Part shown: positions 7,165-16,192 of the stretch, piece after piece
Layout of the letters: each line of letters opens with the position of its first letter
How positions within the stretch are numbered: position 1 is the stretch's first letter
Source of the DNA: SKLM01 sp964575455
GTDB taxonomy: Bacteria; Chloroflexota; Anaerolineae; B4-G1
Direction: 5' to 3'
DNA: 64,000 bases
Assembly (NCBI GenBank): GCA_964575455.1
Contig: CAZNRX010000015.1
Location: 5,230-69,229 of the forward strand
Notes under the pieces: model-generated
What the model was told of the DNA's origin: nothing
Databases searched by the model: none
What the model saw: only the letters and a program-made list of their open reading frames with translations
Translations under genes and position numbers: made by a program

Positions 7165-8958
7165 ATGAGAGTATGCGTGCGAGTTCTTGGCACGCTGATG
7201 TTGCTGGTATCCATCTGTTTTCTGCACCCAAGAGCCGCCCTGTCCCATAGCTCTGGGCCGCCGGAGTAATCCCCATCGTTGATCTACGACGAGATGCGCA
7301 CCGTCTACTTGGGAAACCTGGCCCGACGTGATCATGGCAGACCACCCCTCCGCTGGAACGCCCAGATGACCGATGCCGCTCGCTGGTTCTCCTGGGACTC
7401 GGTGGTGAATCGCCCCGGCGGCTACTGTGGCCATGACGACACCCTGGGGCGCGCGCCCTGGGATCGCGGGCCGGCCTTCGGCTACAAAGGGTTCCTGGGC
7501 GCCGAGAACTGTTTCTGTGGCTACGTCACGCCGGAGGCTGCTATCGACGGGTGGATGCACAGCACAGGGCATCGTAACAACCTGCTGAATGCCTCGTTTC
7601 ACGAGGTTGGCCTGGGCTACTACCGCCGCCAGAGCGACGGCCGCGGCTACGTCACCCAGGACTTCGGCGTTGATGGCGTCTACCCGCCGGTGATCATCAA
7701 CAACGAGGCCTTGAAGACCACCTCGGGGAACGTCAACCTCTACATCTACAGCGGCGAGGGGGGCGGCGGCTTCACCGGCATGGGGGAGACGAGGGAGATG
7801 ATGGTGGCCAACGATCCCTGCTTCAGCGGGGCGAGCTGGGAGCCCTACGCACCGGAGCGGAGCTGGACCTTGGAGCCAGGGAGTGGGTGGCGCAGCGTCT
7901 ACGTCAAGACGCGGGACGCCGTTGGTCGCACCACCATCGTCAGCGACACCATCTACTTGGGACAGAACGTGCCCCTGGACGAGCTGGGTCTCCACCTGGC
8001 CTCCACCACCGCGGACCAGGTGACGCTGCCCGCGCTGGATAGCGGCGGTCTGCCCTACGTCCAGTTCAGCCAGAATTGGTTCGCGGATGACAAGAACGAC
8101 ACGTTTGGCCTCCTCTGGGGCGAAGGGGAGCGAGTTGACGATCACGCTGCCCTAGGCGGCACGGCCTTCCGCTTGCGTCCGGCGGATATGGAGTCCTCTG
8201 CTTGGGTGTGGACCACCTCGTTCTTCAAAGAGACGCCGTTCGTCGCCTACGTGCGACTGAAGGTGAGCAGCAACGCCTCCGCTGATGAGGTGGCTCGCTT
8301 CTCGATAGACGGTGGAGGGACGGAGTACGGCCCGCTCAGACTGAAGGGCACCGACTTCGACGCGCCCCACACCTATCAGGAGTTTCCGCTTCCCTTCACC
8401 TTCCACGACAACCCCGACGACGTCTTTCTCACCCTCCAGTTCTGGCGATCGGGTGGGGCCAACGTCTTCGTGGACGGCGTCTACATCTTCACCGCCCCGC
8501 AGCCGGTGCAGTCGCCCTTAACGTGGACGGTACCCGGCGGCAATTACCGTGGTGGCGGTATCTGGCTGCGCTACACCGATGGCGCCAGCACGTTCTCGGC
8601 GGTGGAGGAGGTCGACATGAACCCGGAGCGCCTGGCTGTCCATCCCGCTGCCTTGTCCTTCCTGGTCGAGGAGGATGAGTCAGCGCCGTCGCCTCGCACG
8701 TTGCACGTGGAGCGGGAGGGGTGCGAGCCGTTCAGCTGGAGCGTGTCGGACAACGCTGGCTGGCTCCACACCCAACGCGTGGGGCAGATGATTCGGGTGA
8801 GCGTGGACACGACGTGGCTGGGCACGGGCACGTGGGAGGGTACGATTACGGTAGAGGCGGAGGAGGGCGTGCTGGGCAGCCCGGTGGAGGTGCCAGTGCG
8901 GTTGGTCGTGGTTGACCAGATCTACGAGTCTCATCTGCCGCTGGTGTTCAAGCAATAG
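7165..8958 (+). pseudogene. Secreted CAP (SCP/PR-1-like) protein with BACON-like end, interrupted by in-frame TAA
   Basis: ATG 7165, preceded by AGGAGG, starts a clear signal peptide (MRVCVRVLGTLMLLVSICFL ... RAALS). At codon 35 the frame reads TAA (7267-7269), then continues without a shift into the CAP domain: NLARRDHG, LGAENCFCG, STGHRNNLLN and GLGYY are typical. A middle beta-rich region follows, then a BACON-like domain near the end, closing with SHLPLVFKQ. Restarting at the TTG at 7279 would give a protein with no export signal. So this is a nonsense mutation, a base-calling error or a readthrough site. The full product would be about 597 residues and extracellular. Confidence 0.75.
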
Positions 8959-9025
8959 CCCCGCGCCGACGATCGTGCTTGCGCAAGATCTGAATCGGTG
9001 ATAAGCTGTCTCTACGGAGCTAGCC

Positions 9026-10720
9026 ATGACGCTTGACACTGGACAGACGCTACAGAACCGCTATCGTGTCGAGTCCCTGCTGGGCCAGGGTGGCATGGGC
9101 GCCGTCTACCGCGCCTGGGATGCGCGACTCAACGTCCCCGTCGCCCTCAAGGAGATGACGCCCCAGCCGGGGCTTGATGCCCGCAAGCTGGCCCAACTGC
9201 GTCGCCAGTTCCAGCGCGAGGCGCAGACCCTGGCCCGGCTCAATCATCCCAATCTGGTCGACGTGATCGACTTCTTCGCCGAGGGGGACAACGTCTACCT
9301 GGTGATGAAGTTCATTGAGGGGGAGAGCCTGGCGCACGCCATCGAGCGCCAGGGCCCGCTCCCGGAGGGGCGGGTGGTGGCGCTGGCCGAGCAGCTGCTG
9401 GATGCGCTCGACTACTGCCACAACCGCGGCATCATCCATCGCGACGTCAAGCCACAGAACGTCATCATCCAGCACGACGGCGGCCGGGGGATGGGCTCGG
9501 CCGTGCTGGTCGACTTCGGGCTGGTGAAGATGTGGGACCCCCGCGACCCGCGCACCAAGACAGCGATGCGCGGCATGGGCACGCCGGAGTACGCCCCGCC
9601 GGAGCAGTACGACGTGACGGGCCACACCGATGTGCGCAGCGACATCTACAGCCTGGGCGCCACGCTCTATCACGCGTTGACGGGCCAGGCGCCGCCGACC
9701 GCCACCCAGCGGAGCGCCAGTCAGGAGAGCTTCAGGCCGCCCCGGACGCTGAACCGGCGCATCTCGCCCGGGGTGGAGGCAGCAGTGGTGCGGGCCATGG
9801 AGCTGGGGGTCAAGAACCGCTTCCAGAGCGCGCAGGAGATGGACACGGCCTTGAGGAAGGCGGTCGAGGGGAGCACCGCGACCCGTCTGATGCCGGGCCG
9901 AGGTGCTCTCTCCGGTCGAGCAGGGGAGGAGCGAGATATCCCCCTATGGGCGTTTGGCGTGGGCGGGGTGGGCGCCTTGGGCGTGATAGCCGTAATCCTG
10001 GTCATGGTGTTCAGCGGGCTGGGTGGCGGAGCGGAGGAGAAGACCTCCACGTCGACGACTGAGGAGGTCACGACCACGGCGCCGGCCACCGTCACCGAGG
10101 TGGTGGTGCCGACCACGACCGAGGGAACAGCTACGCCGACCGCGGCTCCCCCCACAGCCACGAGCCGGGTCACGATGGCGCCGAGCGACACGCCCACCAG
10201 TGAGCCAACCTCAACACCCAAGGGTGACGCGACGTCCGAGCCGACCGACATGCCCGCCTCCACGGCGACGCTCACCCCCACGCGTACGCCGCTCCCCACG
10301 GCGACGGAGGGATCAGCCCCGCCGACGGCGACGCCGGCGCCCAGTGCGACCACGGCGCCGGCCACGCAGTTGGTGGCGCCGGCGCACGGCGGCAGCTACA
10401 AGAACCCGATCACGTTCCAGTGGCGTGCGACCTTGGGAGCTGGTCAAGCCTACCAGGTCACCGCTCGCCACACCGGCAGCGGCGAGATCGTCCAGAGCGG
10501 GTCGCTGTCAGGGGAGACCTGGACCACGGATGTCCCGGGCAGCCGGGTCGGCGAGTGGGTCTGGTCGGTCTCCGTGGTGCAGGGAGGCAGCGTGGTGACC
10601 ACGTCTCCCGAGGGGATGTTCTACTTCGATCCCAACCTCGGCGGGGATGGGGATGGCGGCGGCGATGGAGGGGAGAAGCCGCCGCCTGAGCCGACCACCA
10701 AGCCGACCCCGCCGGCGTGA
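9026..10720 (+). CDS. Transmembrane Ser/Thr protein kinase with extracellular Ig-like end
   Basis: 564 aa. Kinase domain 1-285: GQGGMG loop at 20-25, Lys42, HRDVKPQN at 138-145, DFG 163-165, GTPEYAPPEQ 185-194. It has the complete catalytic set. A transmembrane helix lies at about 306-331, then a long Thr/Pro/Ser linker to about 445, then a roughly 90-residue beta-rich domain (LVAPAHGG ... FQWRA ... WSVSVVQGG) of Ig/fibronectin type, ending in a Gly/Asp- and Pro-rich tail. The paralogue at 10845 follows after 124 bases. It is likely to phosphorylate Thr residues read by FHA domains such as those of the transporter at 19541. The stimulus is unknown. Confidence 0.9.
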   Translation: MTLDTGQTLQNRYRVESLLGQGGMGAVYRAWDARLNVPVALKEMTPQPGLDARKLAQLRRQFQREAQTLARLNHPNLVDVIDFFAEGDNVYLVMKFIEGESLAHAIERQGPLPEGRVVALAEQLLDALDYCHNRGIIHRDVKPQNVIIQHDGGRGMGSAVLVDFGLVKMWDPRDPRTKTAMRGMGTPEYAPPEQYDVTGHTDVRSDIYSLGATLYHALTGQAPPTATQRSASQESFRPPRTLNRRISPGVEAAVVRAMELGVKNRFQSAQEMDTALRKAVEGSTATRLMPGRGALSGRAGEERDIPLWAFGVGGVGALGVIAVILVMVFSGLGGGAEEKTSTSTTEEVTTTAPATVTEVVVPTTTEGTATPTAAPPTATSRVTMAPSDTPTSEPTSTPKGDATSEPTDMPASTATLTPTRTPLPTATEGSAPPTATPAPSATTAPATQLVAPAHGGSYKNPITFQWRATLGAGQAYQVTARHTGSGEIVQSGSLSGETWTTDVPGSRVGEWVWSVSVVQGGSVVTTSPEGMFYFDPNLGGDGDGGGDGGEKPPPEPTTKPTPPA

Positions 10721-10753
10721 GCTGGCTTTGTTGTCATGGTTATCACTTTGTCT

Positions 10754-10769
10754 CACCATTGTGATGGTG
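10754..10769 (+). terminator. Hairpin between the two kinases, weak terminator candidate
   Basis: CACCAT (10754-10759), loop TGTG, ATGGTG (10764-10769): a perfect 6-bp stem. No T-run follows, so it is at best a Rho-independent terminator of poor quality or an mRNA-processing hairpin. Confidence 0.25.
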
Positions 10770-10844
10770 GCTGGCCTCCCGACGAGCCACAGGATAGATT
10801 CGGGCTGGCCTGTCTAGCGGCGAGATAGCGTTGGAGGACGACGA

Positions 10845-12431
10845 ATGAACCTGGGACCGGGTGCTGTGTTGCAGAATCGTTATCGCATCGTCTCTCATCT
10901 GGATCAAGGGGGCATGGCGTCGGTCTACCGAGCCTGGGACAGGCGTCTCGATGTCCCCGTAGCCCTGAAGGAGATGATTCCCCAGCCAGGTATCGATGCT
11001 CGCGCGCTGGCTCAACTGCGCCAGCAGTTCGAGCAAGAGGCCCAGACCCTGGCCCGGCTCAACCACCCGCATCTGGTGCGGGTGAGCGATTTTTTCGAGG
11101 AGCGAGGGAACGCCTACCTGGTCATGGACTTCGTGGAGGGGGAGAGTCTGGCCCACCGCATCGAGCGGAAAGGGGCGCTGCCGGAGGAGGAAGTGCTGAC
11201 GTGGGCGGAGCAGCTGCTAGATGCGCTGTCCTTCTGCCACGCCAAAGGGGTGATCCACCGTGACCTGAAGCCGCAGAATATCATCATCCGTCCCGACGGC
11301 GGCCGGGGGACCGGATCGGCGGTGCTGGTCGACTTCGGGCTGGTGAAGCTGTGGGATCCCGACGATCCGCGCACGAAGACGAAGATGCGCGGCATGGGCA
11401 CGCCGGAGTACGCTCCCCCGGAGCAGTACGACATGCAGATGGGGCACACCGACGCCCGTAGCGATATCTATGGCCTGGGAGCGACGTTGTATCACGCCCT
11501 GGCTGGCAAGGCTCCCCCCACGGCCACGCTCCGCATGGCGGATCCCGAGACGTTCGAGCCGCTTGGTAATATCGTTCCTGACGTGAGCGACCGCCTGGCC
11601 GATGCCGTCATGAAGGCACTGGCGTTGCCCCGTTCGCAGCGCTGGCAGAGCGCGAACGAGATGGCGAGGGCCCTGGGGGTCTCCATCCCGACTTGGGGGG
11701 AGGAGAGGGCCGGTGCGCGGTCTGTCCCCAAGCCAGCGGGACCTACGCGCAGGATGGCGAGCGCAGAGTCCGAAGCGCAGCCAGCGAAGGCGCGTCGAGC
11801 TTCGTCGACGGCGCCCCCTGCGGAATCGATCTTCACCGGTCTTCGAGTGCCTGCGTGGGCGTGGGGCCTGGGGGGGCTGGCCCTTTTGCTGCTGATAGCC
11901 GGGGTGGCGATAGCGGCTGGAGGCATAGGGGGCGGTTCTACGCCTACGCCGACGGTCACCGATAGCGCGCCGGCAGTCGTGCCGACGGTCGTAGAGGAGA
12001 CCGCCACCATCACACGATCGCCTTCTCCGGAGCCGACGGCCACCGCGACGCTTCGACCCACGCGCACACCGACGGCGGGGCCCACCAGCACGCTGAGGGG
12101 AGCAACGGAGATGCCCAGCCCGACGGCCACGACCACGGCCACCTCAACGTCGAGTCCGACACCCGCGGCCACGTCAACGCCGAGGCCCACGGCAACGCGC
12201 ACGTCCATTCCACCTACAGCCACGCTGGCACAGCCGACGGAACCGCCGCCGACCCAGCCACCAGCTCAGCCCACCGCACCGCCGCCTCAGCCAACAGATA
12301 CGCCACTGCCACCGCCAACAGATACGCCGCCACCACCGCCAACAGATACGCCGCCACCACCGCCGACGGATACGCCGCCGCCACCACCCACCGAGCCGCC
12401 GCCACCACCGCCAACGGAGCCATCTGGATAG
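10845..12431 (+). CDS. Transmembrane Ser/Thr protein kinase with Pro-rich extracellular tail
   Basis: 528 aa, close paralogue of the 9026 kinase: Lys42, HRDLKPQN 138-145, DFG 163-165, GTPEYAPPEQYD. The catalytic domain covers about 1-280, followed by a cytoplasmic Ala/Pro linker, one transmembrane helix (about 334-358) and an outer tail of Thr/Pro repeats. The tail ends in several PTDTPPPP units and has no folded C-terminal domain. A GGAGGA-type ribosome site precedes the ATG. Compared with its neighbour, the ectodomain is only low-complexity sequence. It may act as a wall-spanning tether or mechanical sensor (inference), or may have lost its sensor. Confidence 0.9.
   Translation: MNLGPGAVLQNRYRIVSHLDQGGMASVYRAWDRRLDVPVALKEMIPQPGIDARALAQLRQQFEQEAQTLARLNHPHLVRVSDFFEERGNAYLVMDFVEGESLAHRIERKGALPEEEVLTWAEQLLDALSFCHAKGVIHRDLKPQNIIIRPDGGRGTGSAVLVDFGLVKLWDPDDPRTKTKMRGMGTPEYAPPEQYDMQMGHTDARSDIYGLGATLYHALAGKAPPTATLRMADPETFEPLGNIVPDVSDRLADAVMKALALPRSQRWQSANEMARALGVSIPTWGEERAGARSVPKPAGPTRRMASAESEAQPAKARRASSTAPPAESIFTGLRVPAWAWGLGGLALLLLIAGVAIAAGGIGGGSTPTPTVTDSAPAVVPTVVEETATITRSPSPEPTATATLRPTRTPTAGPTSTLRGATEMPSPTATTTATSTSSPTPAATSTPRPTATRTSIPPTATLAQPTEPPPTQPPAQPTAPPPQPTDTPLPPPTDTPPPPPTDTPPPPPTDTPPPPPTEPPPPPPTEPSG
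12291..12422 (+). repeat. 24-bp coding tandem repeat (PTDTPPPP)
   Basis: About five imperfect copies of a 24-bp unit beginning CCAACAGATACGCCGCC encode PTDTPPPP and then PTEPPPPP units. This is a typical slippage-prone array that can change tail length. Confidence 0.8.
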
Positions 12432-12478
12432 GAAGGCTGGACGTGACTCGTGCACCCCTTGCGGGGTCCGGAGGGAGA

Positions 12479-12508
12479 GATGGCTCAACCCAGATGGCTC
12501 AACCCAGT
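12479..12508. repeat. 14-bp direct tandem repeat
   Basis: AGATGGCTCAACCC occurs twice head to tail (12479-12492 and 12493-12506), followed by AG, in the non-coding gap before the NHL protein. Probably replication slippage; no function is evident. Confidence 0.8.
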
Positions 12509-12592
12509 TTCGGCGGGTGCCGCTGCGCTTACAGAAACCCGCTCTACATGAGGTTGAGAAAAAAAGCATCTGCAGTATAGGGAGGAGATAAC

Positions 12593-15500
12593 GTGAGTCG
12601 AGGGAAATGGTCCATTGTCTTAGGACTTGCTCTGTTAGGTCTGTCGCTGGGAGGAGGGACGGTCTCACAGGGAGCGCAGAATGCAGCTGTGCCAACGCCT
12701 TCCTCGTGTCAGGAGGGGGCTGACTCTACCACGGCTGTGCCTGCCTGGGAGGACACCGGGGTTGAGCATCGCACTTCCGTCGATCTGGGTGAGCCCGGGT
12801 TGAGCTTCCGCTACGTGGAGACGTTCGGCGAGACGGGCCAGCCCTACATCGTCGACCCAGACCACCTCAACGGGGTCAACGGCATTAGTCTCGATGGTGC
12901 CGACAACCTGTGGATCGCGGAATGGCACGGTCATCGGGCGCTCAAGTACGACTCGACCGGCGCGTTCCGTATGTCCATCGGCGATCCCGGCCGAGGGGGG
13001 ATGCTTGGCGGCCTGGGGGATGTGACCGTGGGATCCGACGGTACGGTATGGGTGGCCGATGCCGAGCGTCATCGCGTGGTTCAGTTCAGCGCAAGCGGTG
13101 ACTACATCGACCACCTGGGCGTGGAATGGGAGACGGGATCCGACAACGACCACTTTGACAATCCGTTGGGCGTCGCCTTCGACAGCAGCGGCAGGCTCTA
13201 CGTCAGCGACCTGGGTAACCACCGCGTGCAGATCTTCGATGGCAGCGGGACGTACCAGAGCACCCTGGGGGTGACCGGTGAAGCGGACTCCGACAACGCG
13301 CATTTCGATCACCCCGACTCTCTGTTCATCGATGACGACGACAACCTGTACGTGGCCGACTCGGGCAACCACCGCATCCAGATTTTCGACAACTCTGGCG
13401 GCTACAGCGCCACGCTGGGTGTCTCGGGTGAATCCGGTTGGGACAACGACCACCTAGACTCGCCGAGTGACGTGTCCGTGGACGACGATGGGAACATCTA
13501 CGTGGCGGACACGAACAACCATCGCGTCCAGATTTTCGACAGCAGCCTCGACTACATAGCCAGGCTAGGCGAGACTGGCATCATGGGCTCGGACGACGAC
13601 CATTTCCAACAGCCTGAGGGTGTCGTCGTCGACTCCTCCGGGACCATCTACGTCTCGGACTGGGGCAACTTTCGCGTGCAGGTGTTCGACAGCGACCTCC
13701 ACCACGCGCGCACCCTCGGCACCACAGGGGTGCCGTACCGCACGGACGAGGATCACTTCAACTATCCTGCAGACGTGGCAGCGGATGACGCCGGCCATCT
13801 CTTCGTGGTGGAAGCCAACGGGCATCGCCTGCTGAAGCTGGACAGCAGCGGCGGTCTGGAGGCAGCCGTGGGCACGGCCGGGATCGCGGGCAGCGGCCAT
13901 CATCTCCTCTCCGCGCCTTCTGGCGTCTCACTCGACAGCGACGGACGCGTCTACGTGGCCGATCGAGACAATCACCGTGTCCAGATCTTCGACCGCGACC
14001 TCCAGTACGTGGATACGATGGGCACCAGCAGCTGCGACACGGGCAACAACGCTCTCTGTAGCCCACACGATGTGGCGGTGGACGCCACCGGCAACGTCTA
14101 CATCGCCGATACCGGGAACGAGCGTGTCCAGGTCTTCGACAGCAGCTACGATTACGTGGCCACGCTGGGGGTCACCGGTTTGGCAGGGAGCGACGACGAC
14201 CATTTCCGCAGACCGCGAGGCGTCGCGGTGGACCGACGGGGGAACGTCTACGTTGCCGACGAGGAGAACACCCGTGTTCAGACGTGCACCGTCACGGGCT
14301 CGACAGGCAACTGCTCCACGTTCGCGGGCGAGACAGGGGTCTTCGGCGACGACTTTGGTCATCTGCGCGCCCCGCTGGACGTGGCCGTGGACGACGAGAG
14401 CCGCGTCTACGTCTGCGACAGCTATTGGAACCAGCGCATCCAGGTTTTTGACGAGCGTGGCGCCTATCTGACCACCGTGGGAGGGGAGTGGGGCGGCTAT
14501 AACGGGGAGTTCCGCAACCCGGAGGGCATCGACGTGGATCGTCGCGGCAGCCTCTACGTGGCCGATACTGAGAACACCCGGGTCCAGCACTACACAGCCG
14601 GCGTATCGGGCTGGAAGCAAGTGAACATCAATGGGTTCGGAGATGCCGACAACCAGGGCGCTTGGGCCCTGAAGGCGTACGACGACGCCCTCTACGTGAG
14701 CACCTTCAACTTCGACACCGGCGCCGAGGTCCATCGCTGGTCGTCCGGGAGCTGGCAGCGCGTGGTGAGCGGGGGCTTCGGCGACCGCACGAACGTGGGC
14801 GTGGATTGGTTTGCCGAGTTTGAGGGGCGGCTTTACGCCAGCACGTGGAACGATAACGGGAATGGGTCCAAAGGCGGCCAGATCTGGCGCAGTCCCAGCG
14901 GGGACAGCGGTTCGTGGGAGTGGGTGGTCGACAACGGCTTCGGCGATTCCACCAACGGTGAGATTATGGTGCTGGCGCCCTTCGAGGGGTACCTCTATGC
15001 CGGGACGTGGAGCTACGACACAGGCGTCCATGGAGCCGAGATCTGGCGTAGCGCTACGGGTAACGAGGGCAGTTGGACGCGCGTAGCCAGCGACGGGTTC
15101 AACGACGATAGCGACAATGTAGCGATTCTCTCAATCGAAGTGTTCAATGGTCATCTCTATGCTTCCACCTACAAGTACAGTGCTGGCGGCGAGATCTGGC
15201 ACACCGACAACGGCGTCGACTGGGCTCAGGTCAACGACGATGGCTTTGGGAATGCGGATAACATCCGCGTGGTGTCACTTGAGGTGTACAAGGACGCTCT
15301 CTACGCCGGCACATGGAACTGGGAAGATGGTGGCGAGATCTGGCGCACGATGAATGGCACAAGCTGGGAACAGGTGATGAGCGGCGGCTTCGTAAACGTG
15401 GACAACAGCGATATCGCCTCGCTCGTCGCCTTTGACGGAGACCTGTACGCCATCGTAGGCAACTTCGCGACCGGCCCCGAGGTGTGGCGTTCGCCCACGG

Positions 15501-16051
15501 GCGACAGCGGCAGCTGGGAGCGGGTCGCCGACGCCGGCTTCGGCTGTGCGGGCGCCCTGGCCGTCGACTGGGACAACGCGGCGGCCGTATTCGACGGCGA
15601 TCTCTACATCGGCACCTTTACCTGGGGAAGCGGGGGCGGCAGGGTGTGGCGCAAAGAGTCATACGCTGTCTATCTTCCCCTCACGACCAAGAACTGGTTC
15701 AACAGTCCCTACGAGCCCCACAATAGTCCAACCGATGCTTACGGTCCGCTACGGGCGGATGTCGTGTACCAAGCGTACCCCGACGACCCCGAGGACTGGT
15801 ACTTCTTCAACTTGCCTGGCGCAAGGGACGTCACAGTTGAGGTGAGCGATTTCACGGGTAGAGACGGCCGGCTGATGGTTTACGCCGCAGAAGACACTGA
15901 CAGCACGGTCCCCGACGGAGATGACAGCTCAGGCGGATCGACGATGATAGTCACGCCGTCCGATCTTCCGTCTGGCAAGTACTACATCCGAGTCTACACC
16001 GGTGGCAGTACCAATGTGACGACTTTGTACAATCTCATCGTTTCCTATTGA
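12593..16051 (+). CDS. Large secreted NHL-repeat beta-propeller protein with PPC domain
   Basis: 1152 aa, GTG start with GGGAGGAG just upstream. Signal peptide at about 1-27. Residues about 60-680 contain more than ten NHL-type repeats with the motif 'V-D-G-N-x-Y-V-A-D-x-x-N-H-R-V-Q-x-F', forming two or more propellers. Residues about 680-1010 hold a second repeat type (GFGD.N ... LYAGTWN ... GEIWR). YLPLTTKN follows at about 1026, then a roughly 110-residue PPC (pre-peptidase C-terminal) domain. NHL propellers bind proteins or carbohydrates. The protein is exported and probably held at the cell surface. It shares its C-terminal module with the next gene. No enzymatic motif was seen. Confidence 0.88.
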   Translation: MSRGKWSIVLGLALLGLSLGGGTVSQGAQNAAVPTPSSCQEGADSTTAVPAWEDTGVEHRTSVDLGEPGLSFRYVETFGETGQPYIVDPDHLNGVNGISLDGADNLWIAEWHGHRALKYDSTGAFRMSIGDPGRGGMLGGLGDVTVGSDGTVWVADAERHRVVQFSASGDYIDHLGVEWETGSDNDHFDNPLGVAFDSSGRLYVSDLGNHRVQIFDGSGTYQSTLGVTGEADSDNAHFDHPDSLFIDDDDNLYVADSGNHRIQIFDNSGGYSATLGVSGESGWDNDHLDSPSDVSVDDDGNIYVADTNNHRVQIFDSSLDYIARLGETGIMGSDDDHFQQPEGVVVDSSGTIYVSDWGNFRVQVFDSDLHHARTLGTTGVPYRTDEDHFNYPADVAADDAGHLFVVEANGHRLLKLDSSGGLEAAVGTAGIAGSGHHLLSAPSGVSLDSDGRVYVADRDNHRVQIFDRDLQYVDTMGTSSCDTGNNALCSPHDVAVDATGNVYIADTGNERVQVFDSSYDYVATLGVTGLAGSDDDHFRRPRGVAVDRRGNVYVADEENTRVQTCTVTGSTGNCSTFAGETGVFGDDFGHLRAPLDVAVDDESRVYVCDSYWNQRIQVFDERGAYLTTVGGEWGGYNGEFRNPEGIDVDRRGSLYVADTENTRVQHYTAGVSGWKQVNINGFGDADNQGAWALKAYDDALYVSTFNFDTGAEVHRWSSGSWQRVVSGGFGDRTNVGVDWFAEFEGRLYASTWNDNGNGSKGGQIWRSPSGDSGSWEWVVDNGFGDSTNGEIMVLAPFEGYLYAGTWSYDTGVHGAEIWRSATGNEGSWTRVASDGFNDDSDNVAILSIEVFNGHLYASTYKYSAGGEIWHTDNGVDWAQVNDDGFGNADNIRVVSLEVYKDALYAGTWNWEDGGEIWRTMNGTSWEQVMSGGFVNVDNSDIASLVAFDGDLYAIVGNFATGPEVWRSPTGDSGSWERVADAGFGCAGALAVDWDNAAAVFDGDLYIGTFTWGSGGGRVWRKESYAVYLPLTTKNWFNSPYEPHNSPTDAYGPLRADVVYQAYPDDPEDWYFFNLPGARDVTVEVSDFTGRDGRLMVYAAEDTDSTVPDGDDSSGGSTMIVTPSDLPSGKYYIRVYTGGSTNVTTLYNLIVSY

Positions 16052-16192
16052 GGAGGTGATAACCGCAGCACGCGTTGAGCGATAACTGCCGCGAGCACTT
16101 TTCGATCGTGGATTCACACCAACACTTCACACGTCTTGTGCTACTGGGCGTGTGTGAGCGCATTGATAGCTTCACGTTCAAGGAGGTACAGA

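Noticed and set aside
12291..12422. Possible CRISPR array
   Set aside because: Units are contiguous, in frame and code for Pro/Thr repeats; there are no unique spacers.
12555..12582. Promoter TTGAGA-16-TATAGG before the NHL protein
   Set aside because: Its predicted start would remove the GGGAGGAG ribosome site from the transcript.
13100..14600. Dispersed DNA repeats
   Set aside because: They are explained by NHL protein repeats (YVADxxNHRVQ), not by a DNA element.
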